Positions 16,022 to 24,513 of a stretch of 64,000 bases of DNA are shown here, piece after piece. This stretch comes from CAYOWK01 sp964407665. GTDB taxonomy: Bacteria; Pseudomonadota; Alphaproteobacteria; Caulobacterales; Hyphomonadaceae. The DNA lies in contig CAYOWK010000006.1 in the NCBI GenBank assembly GCA_964407665.1, positions 62,001 through 126,000 on the forward strand. Reading direction: 5' to 3'. A program made the translations under genes and the position numbers. Below the pieces are notes generated by a model. That model was not told the origin of the DNA, ran no database searches, and saw nothing but the letters and a program-made list of their open reading frames with translations. Every line of letters begins with the position of its first letter. Positions within the stretch are counted from its first letter, which is position 1.

Positions 16022-17128
16022 TCAGCTTCCGAAAACCATGCGCGAACGGGCGCCCAGGATACGCCTGGCGATCATGCCGACAGCGATCGACGCGAGGATG
16101 GCGAACGCCGCCGAAACAAGCGCGATTGCGACCTGCTGCAGGACAGTTATCTCCAGCGGAACCGGCAGGCGCAGGATGGTCAACTCGAATTCCGTGAGCA
16201 TGAAGGCGTGGATGAAGTAGACCGTGAATGAGTAGGTCGCCAGCGTCTCCAGCCAGGCCGGCAGGTAATCTTCCGCAGCCCGGAACATGACGAGGACCAC
16301 TGCCGACACGGCAATCTTCTGGACGTAAAACGCCGTCTCCCGCAGCGAAACGATGCCGACGCGGTCGATGCCTGCGACGTGAAGGTAGATCAGGACAGCC
16401 GATGAGATGACCGCAATCGCGGCGATCAGCCAGCGCCGCCTTGCGAATAGCGCCATGGCGCTTTCATAGCGGTCGCCGATCAGCATGCCGGCCGCATAGG
16501 CGCCAACGAAGTACAGGATCGTCGTGGGCGTAAAGTCGGTGATGAAACGGGACATCACGAGCGGGACGATGGCAAGAGCCCACATGACCCAGCGTGTCCG
16601 GGCGTTGTCCATCAGCCAGGCCAGCAGCGGGGTGATCGCGAAGATCACCGCAAGGACGAGGATGTACCAGTAGGGATAGAGCGCCGAGCCGTTCCTGAAA
16701 TTCCAGAACGACATCTTGAGATAGTGAACGAAGTCGCCGTGGAAGCCGTTAAGCGCCCCGCCCTCCTGCAGCCCGTAGGCTGTGAAAACCACCGTCATGA
16801 AGGCGTACGGCACGAGGACGTAGAGGAGCTTGGAGCGATAGAACTGCATCCAGCCGCGGCGCTTGAGCAGCATGGAGAACAGAAGTCCGGAGATCAGCGT
16901 GAAGTAGAGTGTGGCGTCGTGGAAGAGCGTGTTCACGACAGCGCCGAACACGCCATTGTCGGCGTTCGGCTCGATGCCGGCATAGGCGAACTGATTGTGG
17001 AAGGCGTGCACAAGCACGACGCTGATGATCGCAAAACCACGGAATGCGTGCAGGTGCCGGATTCGCGCCCGCGCTGGTGCGGACACAGCCCGATCAGCTA
17101 CATGGGCGATTGTCGTTACGGCAGTCAT
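16022..17128 (-). CDS. Membrane acyltransferase (Acyltransferase_3 family), copy 2
   Basis: A 368-residue paralogue of the next gene, 16 bp apart on the same strand. It shares HLHAFRGFAIISVVLVHAF (about 25-43), the TLYFTLISGLLFSMLLKRRGW segment, SLRETAFYV and TLATYSFTVYFIHAF. Ten or so membrane helices are visible. The tandem arrangement indicates local gene duplication, and the two may act on related acceptors or as a pair. The frame is open upstream, but the ATG at 17128 (MTAVTTIAHV) fits the family length. Confidence 0.85.
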   Translation of the reverse strand: MTAVTTIAHVADRAVSAPARARIRHLHAFRGFAIISVVLVHAFHNQFAYAGIEPNADNGVFGAVVNTLFHDATLYFTLISGLLFSMLLKRRGWMQFYRSKLLYVLVPYAFMTVVFTAYGLQEGGALNGFHGDFVHYLKMSFWNFRNGSALYPYWYILVLAVIFAITPLLAWLMDNARTRWVMWALAIVPLVMSRFITDFTPTTILYFVGAYAAGMLIGDRYESAMALFARRRWLIAAIAVISSAVLIYLHVAGIDRVGIVSLRETAFYVQKIAVSAVVLVMFRAAEDYLPAWLETLATYSFTVYFIHAFMLTEFELTILRLPVPLEITVLQQVAIALVSAAFAILASIAVGMIARRILGARSRMVFGS

Positions 17129-17320
17129 GCACCGGGACCGAAGTTGCTTCGCTGGCGCATCGCAAGAACTGCGCCGCAGGACGCATCGCCGCGCTGGACG
17201 CCGCAACGAGGGATACGCCGGGCCGCAGGACAGGCCGTGAAGGCCGCGCAAAACCATCGCCTTCAGGTTGAAGCCGTGCCGGAATGATCCGGTCGCTTGC
17301 TTGCGGGCAGCGGCCGCCGC

Positions 17321-18277
17321 TCAGCTGGTCAGGGCGACGAAGACGTCTTCAAGATCGGGCTCTTCGGTGGCGAGGTCGCTGAAGGAGACGCCGCTCGCGC
17401 GCAGACGCTGGAGAATGTCCTCAATCCGGGTTTCGCCCGTACGGTAGGTGATCGCGAGCGATCCGTCCTTGCGGAGGGAAGGGTCGAGATCAGCGAGCTC
17501 AGGCGGCGGCGTGTCCAGGGCCGCCTCCGGCTTCACCACGAGTGTCTTGTAGTTAAGGCGGCGGAGCAGGCGCGGCGTAGGCTCGCAGGCCACAACCTGA
17601 CCGTGGTTCACGATGGCGATGGTGTCGCACATCTCCTGCGCTTCCTCGAGATAGTGTGTTGTCAGCACAATCGTTACGCCGTCTGCATTGAGACGGCGGA
17701 CATATTCCCAGAGCTGGCGGCGCAACTCGACGTCCACGCCTGCGGTGGGCTCGTCGAGAATGAGGATGGGAGGGGAGTGGACCATCGCCTTGGCGACCAT
17801 CAGGCGCCGTTTCATTCCGCCGGAAAGCTGGCGGACATAGGCGTCTTTCTTGTCGCCGAGGCCCAGTGCATCAAGAATCTCGTCGGTGCGGCGCTCGGGG
17901 GCTGGCACGCCGTAAAAACCCGCCATCAGCTCCATTGTCTCGCGGGGCGTAAAGAACGGGTCCATGTTGATTTCCTGGGGGACCACTCCAAGGCTCGCGC
18001 GGGCGCTGCGCGAGTTCCGGTCGATGTCGTTGCCCCAGATCGAAACCGAGCCGGAGGTCTTGTTCACCAGACCGGCCAGGATGTTGATGAAGGTCGATTT
18101 CCCGGCGCCGTTGGGACCGAGGAGGCCGAAGACCGAGCCGCGCGGGATCTCCAGGTCGACGCCCTTAAGGGCCTCCTTTGCCGGCTGCTTCTTCGATGCT
18201 GCATAGACTTTACGCAGACCAGTGGCCTCGATGGCCAGATCGGGACCGGGGACGGAGACGGGGCGGGCGGCGGGCAT
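17321..18277 (-). CDS. ABC transporter ATP-binding protein
   Basis: A 318-residue ATPase of the CcmA/NodI/DrrA type. It has Walker A GPNGAGKST (about 56-64), the Q-loop at VPQEIN, signature LSGGMKRRL (about 147), Walker B LILDEPTAGVD and the H-loop in LTTHYLEEA. The C-terminal extension (about 240-318) ending EPDLEDVFVALTS is typical of drug or polysaccharide exporters. No permease gene is adjacent; the partner must be elsewhere. The ATG at 18277 gives a normal N-terminus. Confidence 0.9.
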   Translation of the reverse strand: MPAARPVSVPGPDLAIEATGLRKVYAASKKQPAKEALKGVDLEIPRGSVFGLLGPNGAGKSTFINILAGLVNKTSGSVSIWGNDIDRNSRSARASLGVVPQEINMDPFFTPRETMELMAGFYGVPAPERRTDEILDALGLGDKKDAYVRQLSGGMKRRLMVAKAMVHSPPILILDEPTAGVDVELRRQLWEYVRRLNADGVTIVLTTHYLEEAQEMCDTIAIVNHGQVVACEPTPRLLRRLNYKTLVVKPEAALDTPPPELADLDPSLRKDGSLAITYRTGETRIEDILQRLRASGVSFSDLATEEPDLEDVFVALTS

Positions 18278-18414
18278 CAGGGCGATTCTCTCGGCTGGCG
18301 GCGAGATTGACGTGCCTCGCCCCGGCCCCATAGGTAGGTCGCATTGCGTCGCCGGGCAAACGGCGGCAGAAAATTTGGCCCGCCAGCCAAAGCGGCAAGC
18401 GACAGGGAATACCG

Positions 18415-18666
18415 ATGACGTCCGCGCCTGGAAGAAACTCGCCCCCGGCCTCACCTGCGGCGCCCCCCTACCCCGAAAGCCAGCGCGCCGTGATGAACAA
18501 CCCTGAGACCGTCATTGTGGCGACCCGGAAGGTATCATGTGACGGGGATGGCGGGGCGCTCGGCCATCCCAAGGTCTGGTACGACATGGCGGAACACGAC
18601 TACGTCGAATGCAAGTACTGCGACCGCGTTTTTGCCCTGAAGGGCGGCTCGCACGATCCGTCCTAA
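18415..18666 (+). CDS. CHCC zinc-finger protein
   Basis: An 83-residue protein whose second half is a zf-CHCC domain: CDGDGGALGHPKVWYDM then VECKYCDRVF, giving the Cys-His-Cys-Cys ligands. The same fold occurs in the NDUFS6 subunit of mitochondrial complex I and in many alphaproteobacterial small proteins. The N-terminal 26 residues are Pro/Ala-rich, and an internal ATG at 18493 could be the real start, giving 57 residues. It is divergent from the ABC ATPase. Its role is unknown beyond probable zinc binding. Confidence 0.8.
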   Translation: MTSAPGRNSPPASPAAPPYPESQRAVMNNPETVIVATRKVSCDGDGGALGHPKVWYDMAEHDYVECKYCDRVFALKGGSHDPS

Positions 18667-18701
18667 TGGCGGAACGCAGCGTTCCGAACGCCGCGCTTCG
18701 G

Positions 18702-18729
18702 TGTAACAAACCGTGTAACACGCTGTAAC
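18702..18729 (+). promoter_or_regulatory. Three TGTAAC direct repeats upstream of the TonB receptor
   Basis: TGTAAC occurs at 18702, 18714 and 18724, about one helical turn apart, 136 bp upstream of the receptor start. Direct repeats at this spacing are typical of response-regulator sites such as Pho boxes, but the match to a PhoB consensus is only partial. Confidence 0.35.
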
Positions 18730-18864
18730 TGCTGGAATAACCGTTATTTACGCTGCGCGGTCGCGACGGCCCACATACATGCCTCCGTTGAGAGCAGGCG
18801 TGTCCGGATGACGGGCGCGCCTGACAGACCTCCGGGCCAGCCGGGGGCGTATGGGAGCCAGCGT

Positions 18865-20961
18865 ATGTCGCGTCGCCTTCAGATCCGTCTGCCCGCCCTG
18901 CTAGCAGCCGGCGCAAGCCTTTCGGCCCTGGTGCTGGCCTGCGTCCCCGCTGCGATGGCGCAAGACGCGACGCCTGCCGCCGATACGGTCAAGGTATCCG
19001 GGCCGCAGGCTGACAAGGAGACGATCATCGTCTTCGGACGCGCCATCGACCTGACGGGCGAGGCCCAGTCGGCGTCTGAGGGCGTCGTCGGTTACGCGGA
19101 CTTCGAGACCCGCCCGATCCTGAGGCCTGGCGAACTGGTGGAGGTGATCCCCGGCATGGTCGCCGCGCAGCACTCCGGCGGGGGCAAGGCCAACCAGTAC
19201 TTCCTGCGCGGTTTCAACCTCGACCATGGCACAGACTTCGCCGGATCGTTTGATGGCGTCCCGCTGAACCTGCGCGCCCACACCCACATGAATGGATATC
19301 TTGATATCAACTTCATGATCCCGGAGCTGGTCGAGAAGGTCGAGTTCCACAAGGGAACCGCCTACGCCCGCAATGGCGACTTTTCGGCCGCCGGATCGGC
19401 CGACTTTTCCACCTACGACCGGCTGCCGGACAACTTCCTGCAGGCCGACATATCTGACGATGGCGACTACCGCGCCCTTGCGGTCGGCACCGTCGGCCTG
19501 GGCGACGCCGGACATGTCACTGGGGCGCTGCAGTACGAGTTCGGCGATGGTCCGTTCGAGCGGCCCGACGAGCTGAGCAAGTATTCAGGCTACCTAAAAT
19601 ACGTCCGCCAGCTTGAGGACGCGAAGCTTCACGTCTCGTTTCTTGGCTATTCCAACAGCTGGTATGCGACCGACCAGATCCCCCGGCGCGCGGTCGACCA
19701 GGGGCTGATCGGACGGTTTGGCTCTCTGGACGACGATCTCGGGGGAGATAGCTCGCGCTATATCCTGTCGGCGGGGCTGACCTGGACCGACGCGAGCGTA
19801 CTGGTCTACGGCCAGTCCTACGACCTCAAGCTCTACAACAACCCGACCTTCTGGCTGGACCAGGCGAATGGCGACGAGTTCTTGCAGGTCGATGACCGCA
19901 CGTCGTTCGGCGCGCGGGGACAAATCCAGCGCAGCTATACGGTCGGCGTGCCTGTGGACGTGCGGCTGGGGGCGGATGTCCATGCGGACGTTATTGGCAC
20001 GACCGGCCTCTTTCGCACGATCGACCGAAGGCCGTACGCGACGGTCCGCGACGATGAGGGCACGGTGACACTGGCGGACGTCTGGACCGATGCGACCTTC
20101 CATATCACTGACAAGCTGCGCGTCACGCCTGGCCTGCGCATCGATCACATCCTCTATGACTTCGATGCAGTGCAACCGGACAACTCCGGCGACGGGTCGG
20201 ACACGAAAGTCTCGCCCAAGATCACCAGCGCCTATGCTTTCACCGATGCCCTGGAGGGGTATGCGTCGTGGGGACAGGGCTTCCACACCAATGATGCGCG
20301 CGGGGCCCTTCTCACTGTCGATCCCGTCACCGGCGATCCGGTTGACCCGGTCGATGTGTTCGTGGAATCGCGAGGCGCCGAAGTGGGCCTTCGCTACCAG
20401 CCCTCCTCGACGTTCAACATATCGGGCGCAGTTTTCTCTCTGGAATCCGACTCCGAGCTTGTCTTCGTCGGCGACGCCGGAACATCCGAACCGTCAGGAG
20501 CTACTGAACGCAGAGGCCTTGAGCTCAATGCATTCTGGCAGCCGCGGGACTGGCTCACCCTGGATGCATCGGGGGCCTGGAGCCGGTCCCGGTTCAAGGA
20601 CGCGGGCAACGAGGATCGCATTCCCAATGCGGTGGAATTCGTGGGCTCATTCGGCGCAACGGCGACGTTCGCCAATGGCTGGGAAAGCTCGCTGCGCGGC
20701 CGCTATATCGGCGAAGGCGCCCTGATCGAGGACAACTCGGTGCGGTCGGACTCGACCTTTACCGTCAACTTCGGCGTCTCGAAGGAATTCGGGCCGTTCT
20801 ACGTAGGCCTCGACATCCTCAACCTGCTCGATTCCGAGGACAGTGAAATCCAGTATTATTACGAGAGCCAGCTGCAGGGCGAAGCCGCCCCCGTCGACGA
20901 TCTCTTCTTCCATCCCCTTCACCCGCGGTCGTTCCGCGCTGTTCTTCGCGCGAAGTTCTGA
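18865..20961 (+). CDS. TonB-dependent receptor
   Basis: A 698-residue outer-membrane receptor. A signal peptide (about 1-34, ending AMAQ) precedes a plug with RGFNLDHGTDFAGSFDG and RAHTHMNGYLDINFMIPE, then a long barrel ending FRAVLRAKF. The histidine-containing HTHMNGYLD plug segment marks a common proteobacterial receptor group without known ligand. GGGAG lies 8 nt before the ATG at 18865, chosen over an in-frame upstream start. It lies upstream of mnmC, which is probably read separately. Confidence 0.88.
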   Translation: MSRRLQIRLPALLAAGASLSALVLACVPAAMAQDATPAADTVKVSGPQADKETIIVFGRAIDLTGEAQSASEGVVGYADFETRPILRPGELVEVIPGMVAAQHSGGGKANQYFLRGFNLDHGTDFAGSFDGVPLNLRAHTHMNGYLDINFMIPELVEKVEFHKGTAYARNGDFSAAGSADFSTYDRLPDNFLQADISDDGDYRALAVGTVGLGDAGHVTGALQYEFGDGPFERPDELSKYSGYLKYVRQLEDAKLHVSFLGYSNSWYATDQIPRRAVDQGLIGRFGSLDDDLGGDSSRYILSAGLTWTDASVLVYGQSYDLKLYNNPTFWLDQANGDEFLQVDDRTSFGARGQIQRSYTVGVPVDVRLGADVHADVIGTTGLFRTIDRRPYATVRDDEGTVTLADVWTDATFHITDKLRVTPGLRIDHILYDFDAVQPDNSGDGSDTKVSPKITSAYAFTDALEGYASWGQGFHTNDARGALLTVDPVTGDPVDPVDVFVESRGAEVGLRYQPSSTFNISGAVFSLESDSELVFVGDAGTSEPSGATERRGLELNAFWQPRDWLTLDASGAWSRSRFKDAGNEDRIPNAVEFVGSFGATATFANGWESSLRGRYIGEGALIEDNSVRSDSTFTVNFGVSKEFGPFYVGLDILNLLDSEDSEIQYYYESQLQGEAAPVDDLFFHPLHPRSFRAVLRAKF

Positions 20962-21064
20962 CTTCGCGCCGCCGCCGTCGCATCAAGTCCTCCTCCTGCC
21001 TGCGACGGCGGCGTCTTTATCTCCGGGCCTTGCCGACCGGGCTATCGCGGTCGAAAAGGCGCCC

Positions 21065-22936
21065 ATGAGACGCCTGCCGCCCCGCCCTGCCCTGTCCTGG
21101 ACCGAAAACGGTTCACCCCGCTCCGAAGATGCGGATGACATCTTCTTTGCGGGGGACGGCCTCGCGGAGACGCGGGCGGTTTTCATTGCCGGCTGCGGCC
21201 TGCCGGAGGGCTGGGATGGCTGCGAACACTACACGGTCGGCGAGCTGGGATTCGGCAGTGGACTGAATATCCTTGCACTGTGGGACATGTGGCGGCGGCA
21301 TAGGCCTTCGCCCCAGGCCCGCCTGTCTGTCCTGAGCTTCGAGCATTCGCCGATGACGGCGGAAGAAGCCGCTCGCGTGCACGCGCCCTATCCCGAGATC
21401 GCTGGATTATCGCAGACGCTGACGGCCAAGTGGCCCGAGCGGGCGCGTGGCGTGCAACGGATCGAGCTCGGGGATGGCGTTGCGCTGACGCTGGCCATCG
21501 ACGACGCGCTGACCGCCCTGCGCCAGACGCGCGCCAGCGTTGATGCGTGGTTTCTCGACGGGTTCGCGCCTTCGAAAAATCCCGACATGTGGTCGGCGGA
21601 GGTGTTTGCCGAACTGGTAAGGCTCAGCGCGCCGAACGCGCGGCTCGCGACGTATACGGTTGCGGGCGTGGTACGGCGCGGCCTGGCGGCGGCCGGGTTC
21701 GACGTTCGGCGCCTGCCTGGGCACGGGGGCAAGCGGGAGCGGCTGGAGGCTTCGATCGCGCGTCCCGTTTCTCCCGATACAAGCCGGGATCCCGAGCCGA
21801 ACGCGGACACGCCTGAACCGGTCGCCCTGGATCCCGGCGTGCGCCGGGATGAGCGGGACAGACTTGTGCGAACCGTCATTGTGGTCGGTGCGGGCGTCGC
21901 AGGCGCCACCGCTGCCGGCGCCTTCAGGCGCAGGGGAGCGAGTGTAACGGTCATCGATGCCGGGATGGCCCCCGGCGCGGGAGCGAGCGGGAATCCCGTC
22001 GCACTTGTCGCGCCCCGGCTGGATGCGGCCGATACCCCGGCCGGGCGCGGACTGTTGGAGGCGTGGCTGCTGGCGCGGCGCCTCTACGGGTCGCTCGGCG
22101 AGGATTGCGTGCAGGCCGTCGATGCGGTCCGTCTGCCAGATGGTGAGAGCGAAGGCGCGCGGTTTGCCAAGCTGCTGGGTGACCCGCCGCTGGAGGAGAC
22201 GCTGGTCCGGCCGCTGGACGTGGGGCGGCATGAGGCAGGGCTCGTCACGCCAGCCTTTGCCGTGCGGACGGCGAGCGCGCTGGAGCGCCTGCTGGAGGGG
22301 TGTGAGACGAGGTTTGGTGTTCGTGTGGCAGGCTTCGAGGATGCGCAAGCCTCGGCGGTCTGTGTGCTCGATACCGGTGAGCGTCTGACGGCCGACCTCG
22401 TCGTGATCTGCGCAGGGGACCAGCTGCCGGCTCTGGGCGCCATTGAGTCTCCAGCCATCGAGGGACGACTGGGCCAGCTTGAGTTTGCCGCGCTTGGGAA
22501 TCAGCGACCATCAGCCGTTGCAGATGGCGGCTATGCGCTGACAAGTTTCGGACAGCTGGTATTCGGAGCGACCTTCGAGCGGGCGCCGGAAGGCGAGCCG
22601 CCGGTCACGGGTGCGGCGCGCGCTCACAATCTTGATATCCTGAACCGGCTGCGGCCGGACATCGATCCGTCCGCGCTTGAGCTTGGCTCGCGCGCCGCAA
22701 TTCGGGCGACAACGCAGGACCGGCTGCCGTTTGCAGGTCCCCCGCTGGCGCAGGTCGCCCCAGCATGCATCCGGCTGATTGGGGGACTTGGCTCGCGCGG
22801 GTGGCTATGGGCTCCGCTGCTGGCGGAGATTGTGGCGTCAGAGGTTCACGGCGAGCCTGGGCCGTGCGAGGCGAGCATACTGGATGCGCTGTCGCCAGAC
22901 CGGTTCAGGTTGAGGGCGCTCAGGAAACGGGTTTGA
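21065..22936 (+). CDS. mnmC: Bifunctional tRNA mnm5s2U biosynthesis protein
   Basis: It finishes the mnm5 modification of the wobble uridine of some tRNAs. Residues about 1-230 are the SAM-dependent MnmC2 methyltransferase (GELGFGSGLNILALWDMW near 58). Residues about 268-623 are the FAD-dependent MnmC1 oxidase (VIVVGAGVAGATAAGAF near 271). Between them, residues about 233-266 are encoded by a palindromic repeat inserted in frame (see the separate entry). Length 623 is close to the family norm. The stop codon overlaps the convergent last gene of the psp operon by 17 nt. Confidence 0.92.
   Translation: MRRLPPRPALSWTENGSPRSEDADDIFFAGDGLAETRAVFIAGCGLPEGWDGCEHYTVGELGFGSGLNILALWDMWRRHRPSPQARLSVLSFEHSPMTAEEAARVHAPYPEIAGLSQTLTAKWPERARGVQRIELGDGVALTLAIDDALTALRQTRASVDAWFLDGFAPSKNPDMWSAEVFAELVRLSAPNARLATYTVAGVVRRGLAAAGFDVRRLPGHGGKRERLEASIARPVSPDTSRDPEPNADTPEPVALDPGVRRDERDRLVRTVIVVGAGVAGATAAGAFRRRGASVTVIDAGMAPGAGASGNPVALVAPRLDAADTPAGRGLLEAWLLARRLYGSLGEDCVQAVDAVRLPDGESEGARFAKLLGDPPLEETLVRPLDVGRHEAGLVTPAFAVRTASALERLLEGCETRFGVRVAGFEDAQASAVCVLDTGERLTADLVVICAGDQLPALGAIESPAIEGRLGQLEFAALGNQRPSAVADGGYALTSFGQLVFGATFERAPEGEPPVTGAARAHNLDILNRLRPDIDPSALELGSRAAIRATTQDRLPFAGPPLAQVAPACIRLIGGLGSRGWLWAPLLAEIVASEVHGEPGPCEASILDALSPDRFRLRALRKRV
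21767..21863 (+). repeat. Palindromic repeat inserted in frame in mnmC
   Basis: The segment contains ATCCCGGCG tg CGCCGGGAT (21831-21850) and a second partial copy around AAGCCGGGATCCCG (21781). It encodes the linker peptide with LDPGVRRDE. The antisense reading gives PAHAGIQ, a familiar product of dispersed alphaproteobacterial palindromes. The reading frame stays open throughout. Confidence 0.7.
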
Positions 22937-23207
22937 GTTTCGAGCTTCCCAGCCGCTCTATCTCCGAGGACAGCCTGCGATCATCGTCAGTCGCGAGGCG
23001 CTCCAGCACAGCGACCCGCTCACGCAGCCGCGTTGTTTCGTCCCGCATCGAAGCGAATTCAGCCTTCATCTCGGCGGAGGCGCCCAGCGCAAGGTCGCGC
23101 TTCAGCTTCAGTTCCTTCTCCTTGTAGGAGAAGAACCCGATGATGAGCGGCAGGGCCACGCCAAAGCCGAGCCCGAGGAAGAGTGCGAAGTATCCGGCGC
23201 CGTCCAT
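22920..23207 (-). CDS. Small membrane coiled-coil protein of the psp operon (paralogue 5)
   Basis: A 95-residue protein with one N-terminal transmembrane helix (about 5-27) and then a coiled coil rich in Glu, Lys and Arg. The C-terminus carries the shared signature LRERVAVLERLATDDDRRL followed by SSEIERL. It is the last gene of the psp operon, 40 nt after its neighbour, and its 3' end overlaps mnmC by 17 nt. The layout resembles PspB, a single helix followed by a cytoplasmic helix, but sequence beyond the signature is not PspB. It probably binds a PspA- or PspC-containing complex at the membrane; this is inference. Confidence 0.8.
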   Translation of the reverse strand: MDGAGYFALFLGLGFGVALPLIIGFFSYKEKELKLKRDLALGASAEMKAEFASMRDETTRLRERVAVLERLATDDDRRLSSEIERLGSSKLKPVS

Positions 23208-23247
23208 TTAGCAGATCTCCAGTTGATCATTACCGCCCCGGGGGCGG

Positions 23248-23493
23248 TCAGGCGCCCGGCCGAAGCCGGTCGATTTCAGTTGCGAGACGGTGGTCGCCGT
23301 CAGTGGCCAGCATTTCCAGAACCTTCACGCGTTCTTTCAGGCGGGCGATTTCGGACTGCGCGTCCGCCGTCACTTTTTCGAGCCTCGCGATGTCGCCTCC
23401 GCCTCTGCGGCGCTGGCTCTTGATGTGCTCCATCCAGACGCCGCCCCCGACGCTCACCACGACGATGATCGCCACCATCTCGAACACGCCCAT
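23248..23493 (-). CDS. Small membrane coiled-coil protein of the psp operon (paralogue 4)
   Basis: An 81-residue protein: a transmembrane helix (about 4-20, VAIIVVVSVGGGVW), a short basic stretch QRRRGGG, then a coiled coil ending with the shared signature LKERVKVLEMLATDGDHRL and ATEIDRL. It lies 13 nt after the preceding gene, so both are clearly in one transcript. The signature is almost the same as in the flanking genes while the membrane segments differ, so the conserved part is probably the functional or interacting surface. No function is known to me. Confidence 0.8.
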   Translation of the reverse strand: MGVFEMVAIIVVVSVGGGVWMEHIKSQRRRGGGDIARLEKVTADAQSEIARLKERVKVLEMLATDGDHRLATEIDRLRPGA

Positions 23494-23506
23494 CGCAGTA
23501 CCCCCT

Positions 23507-23794
23507 TCAATTCCGGACGTCCGGGCGCTGGTCGCCCTCGTCTTTCAGTTTTTCGATCTCGGCGGCGACACGTACGTCCGGGTCGGTCGCGAGCTTCTCA
23601 AGAACCTCGAGCCGTTCGCGCATCTCCGCAACTTCTGACTGGGAGGCCGCCAGCCGTCGGGCAATCTCTTCGTCAACCGCCTTGTCGGCTTCCGCCTGGC
23701 GGCGGCGAGCGCTACCGCGGCCGAAAGCGATGGAGCTCACGATCATCACGAGACACAGAATGCCGACGAGCAGGAATTCAACCCAGAGCACCAT
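23507..23794 (-). CDS. Small membrane coiled-coil protein of the psp operon (paralogue 3)
   Basis: A 95-residue protein with an N-terminal membrane helix (about 5-24, FLLVGILCLVMIVSSIAF). A long charged coiled coil follows (ADKAVDEEIARRLAASQSEV) and then the shared signature MRERLEVLEKLATDPDVRV with AAEIEKL. It sits between two paralogues with gaps of 13 and 21 nt. Its length and topology fit the group. Function unknown; probably part of a membrane-stress complex by context. Confidence 0.8.
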   Translation of the reverse strand: MVLWVEFLLVGILCLVMIVSSIAFGRGSARRRQAEADKAVDEEIARRLAASQSEVAEMRERLEVLEKLATDPDVRVAAEIEKLKDEGDQRPDVRN

Positions 23795-23815
23795 GATGTG
23801 TCTCCCTTGATGAGT

Positions 23816-24142
23816 TCAGCCGGTTGCGCGGCGAGCGGGGTCGCGGAGCCCCTCGATCTCGGCCGCAAGCCGGAACTCGTCTACGGCCGACGTGCGTTCA
23901 AGCACGCGCACACGGTCGGCCAGAGCGCCAAGCTCTTCGTTGAGCGCATCGAGGTGGCTGACCAGGCCCCGGATAAGGGCCGTGCGGTCGTTGCCGGCGG
24001 CATCGAAGAATAGGCCGCCAAGATCCGTGGGCGTCTGGTCGGTCGGGTCACAGGCATCCTTCAGGAAGCGGTCGGTCCGCTCCCGGCTTCCGCCCTGCCC
24101 TCCTGACGATCCGCATCCTGTCATCTGTCGACTGTCCTGCAT
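23816..24142 (-). CDS. Psp-operon coiled-coil protein without a membrane helix (paralogue 2)
   Basis: A 108-residue protein that differs from its neighbours. The N-terminus has no transmembrane helix but has Cys in MTGCGSSGG and another in KDACDPTD. A helical part (about 55-100) ends in a degenerate signature, LADRVRVLERTSAVDEFRL with AAEIEGL, where the usual T-D-x-D is replaced by S-A-V-D. It may be a soluble partner, or the start may lie elsewhere; an exported lipoprotein is unlikely because no hydrophobic stretch precedes the Cys. It lies between paralogues 1 and 3 in the operon. Confidence 0.7.
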   Translation of the reverse strand: MQDSRQMTGCGSSGGQGGSRERTDRFLKDACDPTDQTPTDLGGLFFDAAGNDRTALIRGLVSHLDALNEELGALADRVRVLERTSAVDEFRLAAEIEGLRDPARRATG

Positions 24143-24176
24143 GGCCCCGCCCCCCGCGCCTCTGTTGCAATCCGGT

Positions 24177-24437
24177 CTAGTATGCGCCGGTCCGGCTGTC
24201 GGATTTCAGCCGGTCGATTTCATTGGCCAGCTTGCGGTCGTCGTCCGTCACCAGCTTCTCCAGAACCTGGACGCGCTGGGTGAGGGATTCGATCTGCTGC
24301 TGCATGTGCGACATCACCCGGTCGTCATCGGCGCTGCGCTCGTTGAGACCGCGTGTCTTCATCCGCGTCTGCAGCAGTCGGCTGCCGAAGACGATCGCGA
24401 CGATAATCACGACCATGGTGAATGGGTTGTCGATCAC
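24177..24437 (-). CDS. Small membrane coiled-coil protein of the psp operon (paralogue 1)
   Basis: An 86-residue protein: a transmembrane helix (about 6-22, FTMVVIIVAIVFGSRLL), then a coiled coil starting SADDDRVMSHMQQQI and ending in the shared signature LTQRVQVLEKLVTDDDRKL with ANEIDRL. It is the first of five genes with this signature. Seventy-six bp separate it from the 82-aa CxxxC protein upstream. Membrane anchoring and a role beside PspA/B/C are inferred from context. Confidence 0.8.
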   Translation of the reverse strand: MIDNPFTMVVIIVAIVFGSRLLQTRMKTRGLNERSADDDRVMSHMQQQIESLTQRVQVLEKLVTDDDRKLANEIDRLKSDSRTGAY

Positions 24438-24513
24438 GAGACGCTCCTGTTGTTCGGTAGTCTTCTTGTTATGTCAGTTGCGCCAGAGTCGGCTCCGGCC
24501 GCGAGAGTGGGGT

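Noticed and set aside
14743..16197. 484-codon plus-strand frame across the acyltransferase gene
   Set aside because: Gln/Arg/Gly-rich, no domain, antisense to a clear membrane enzyme.
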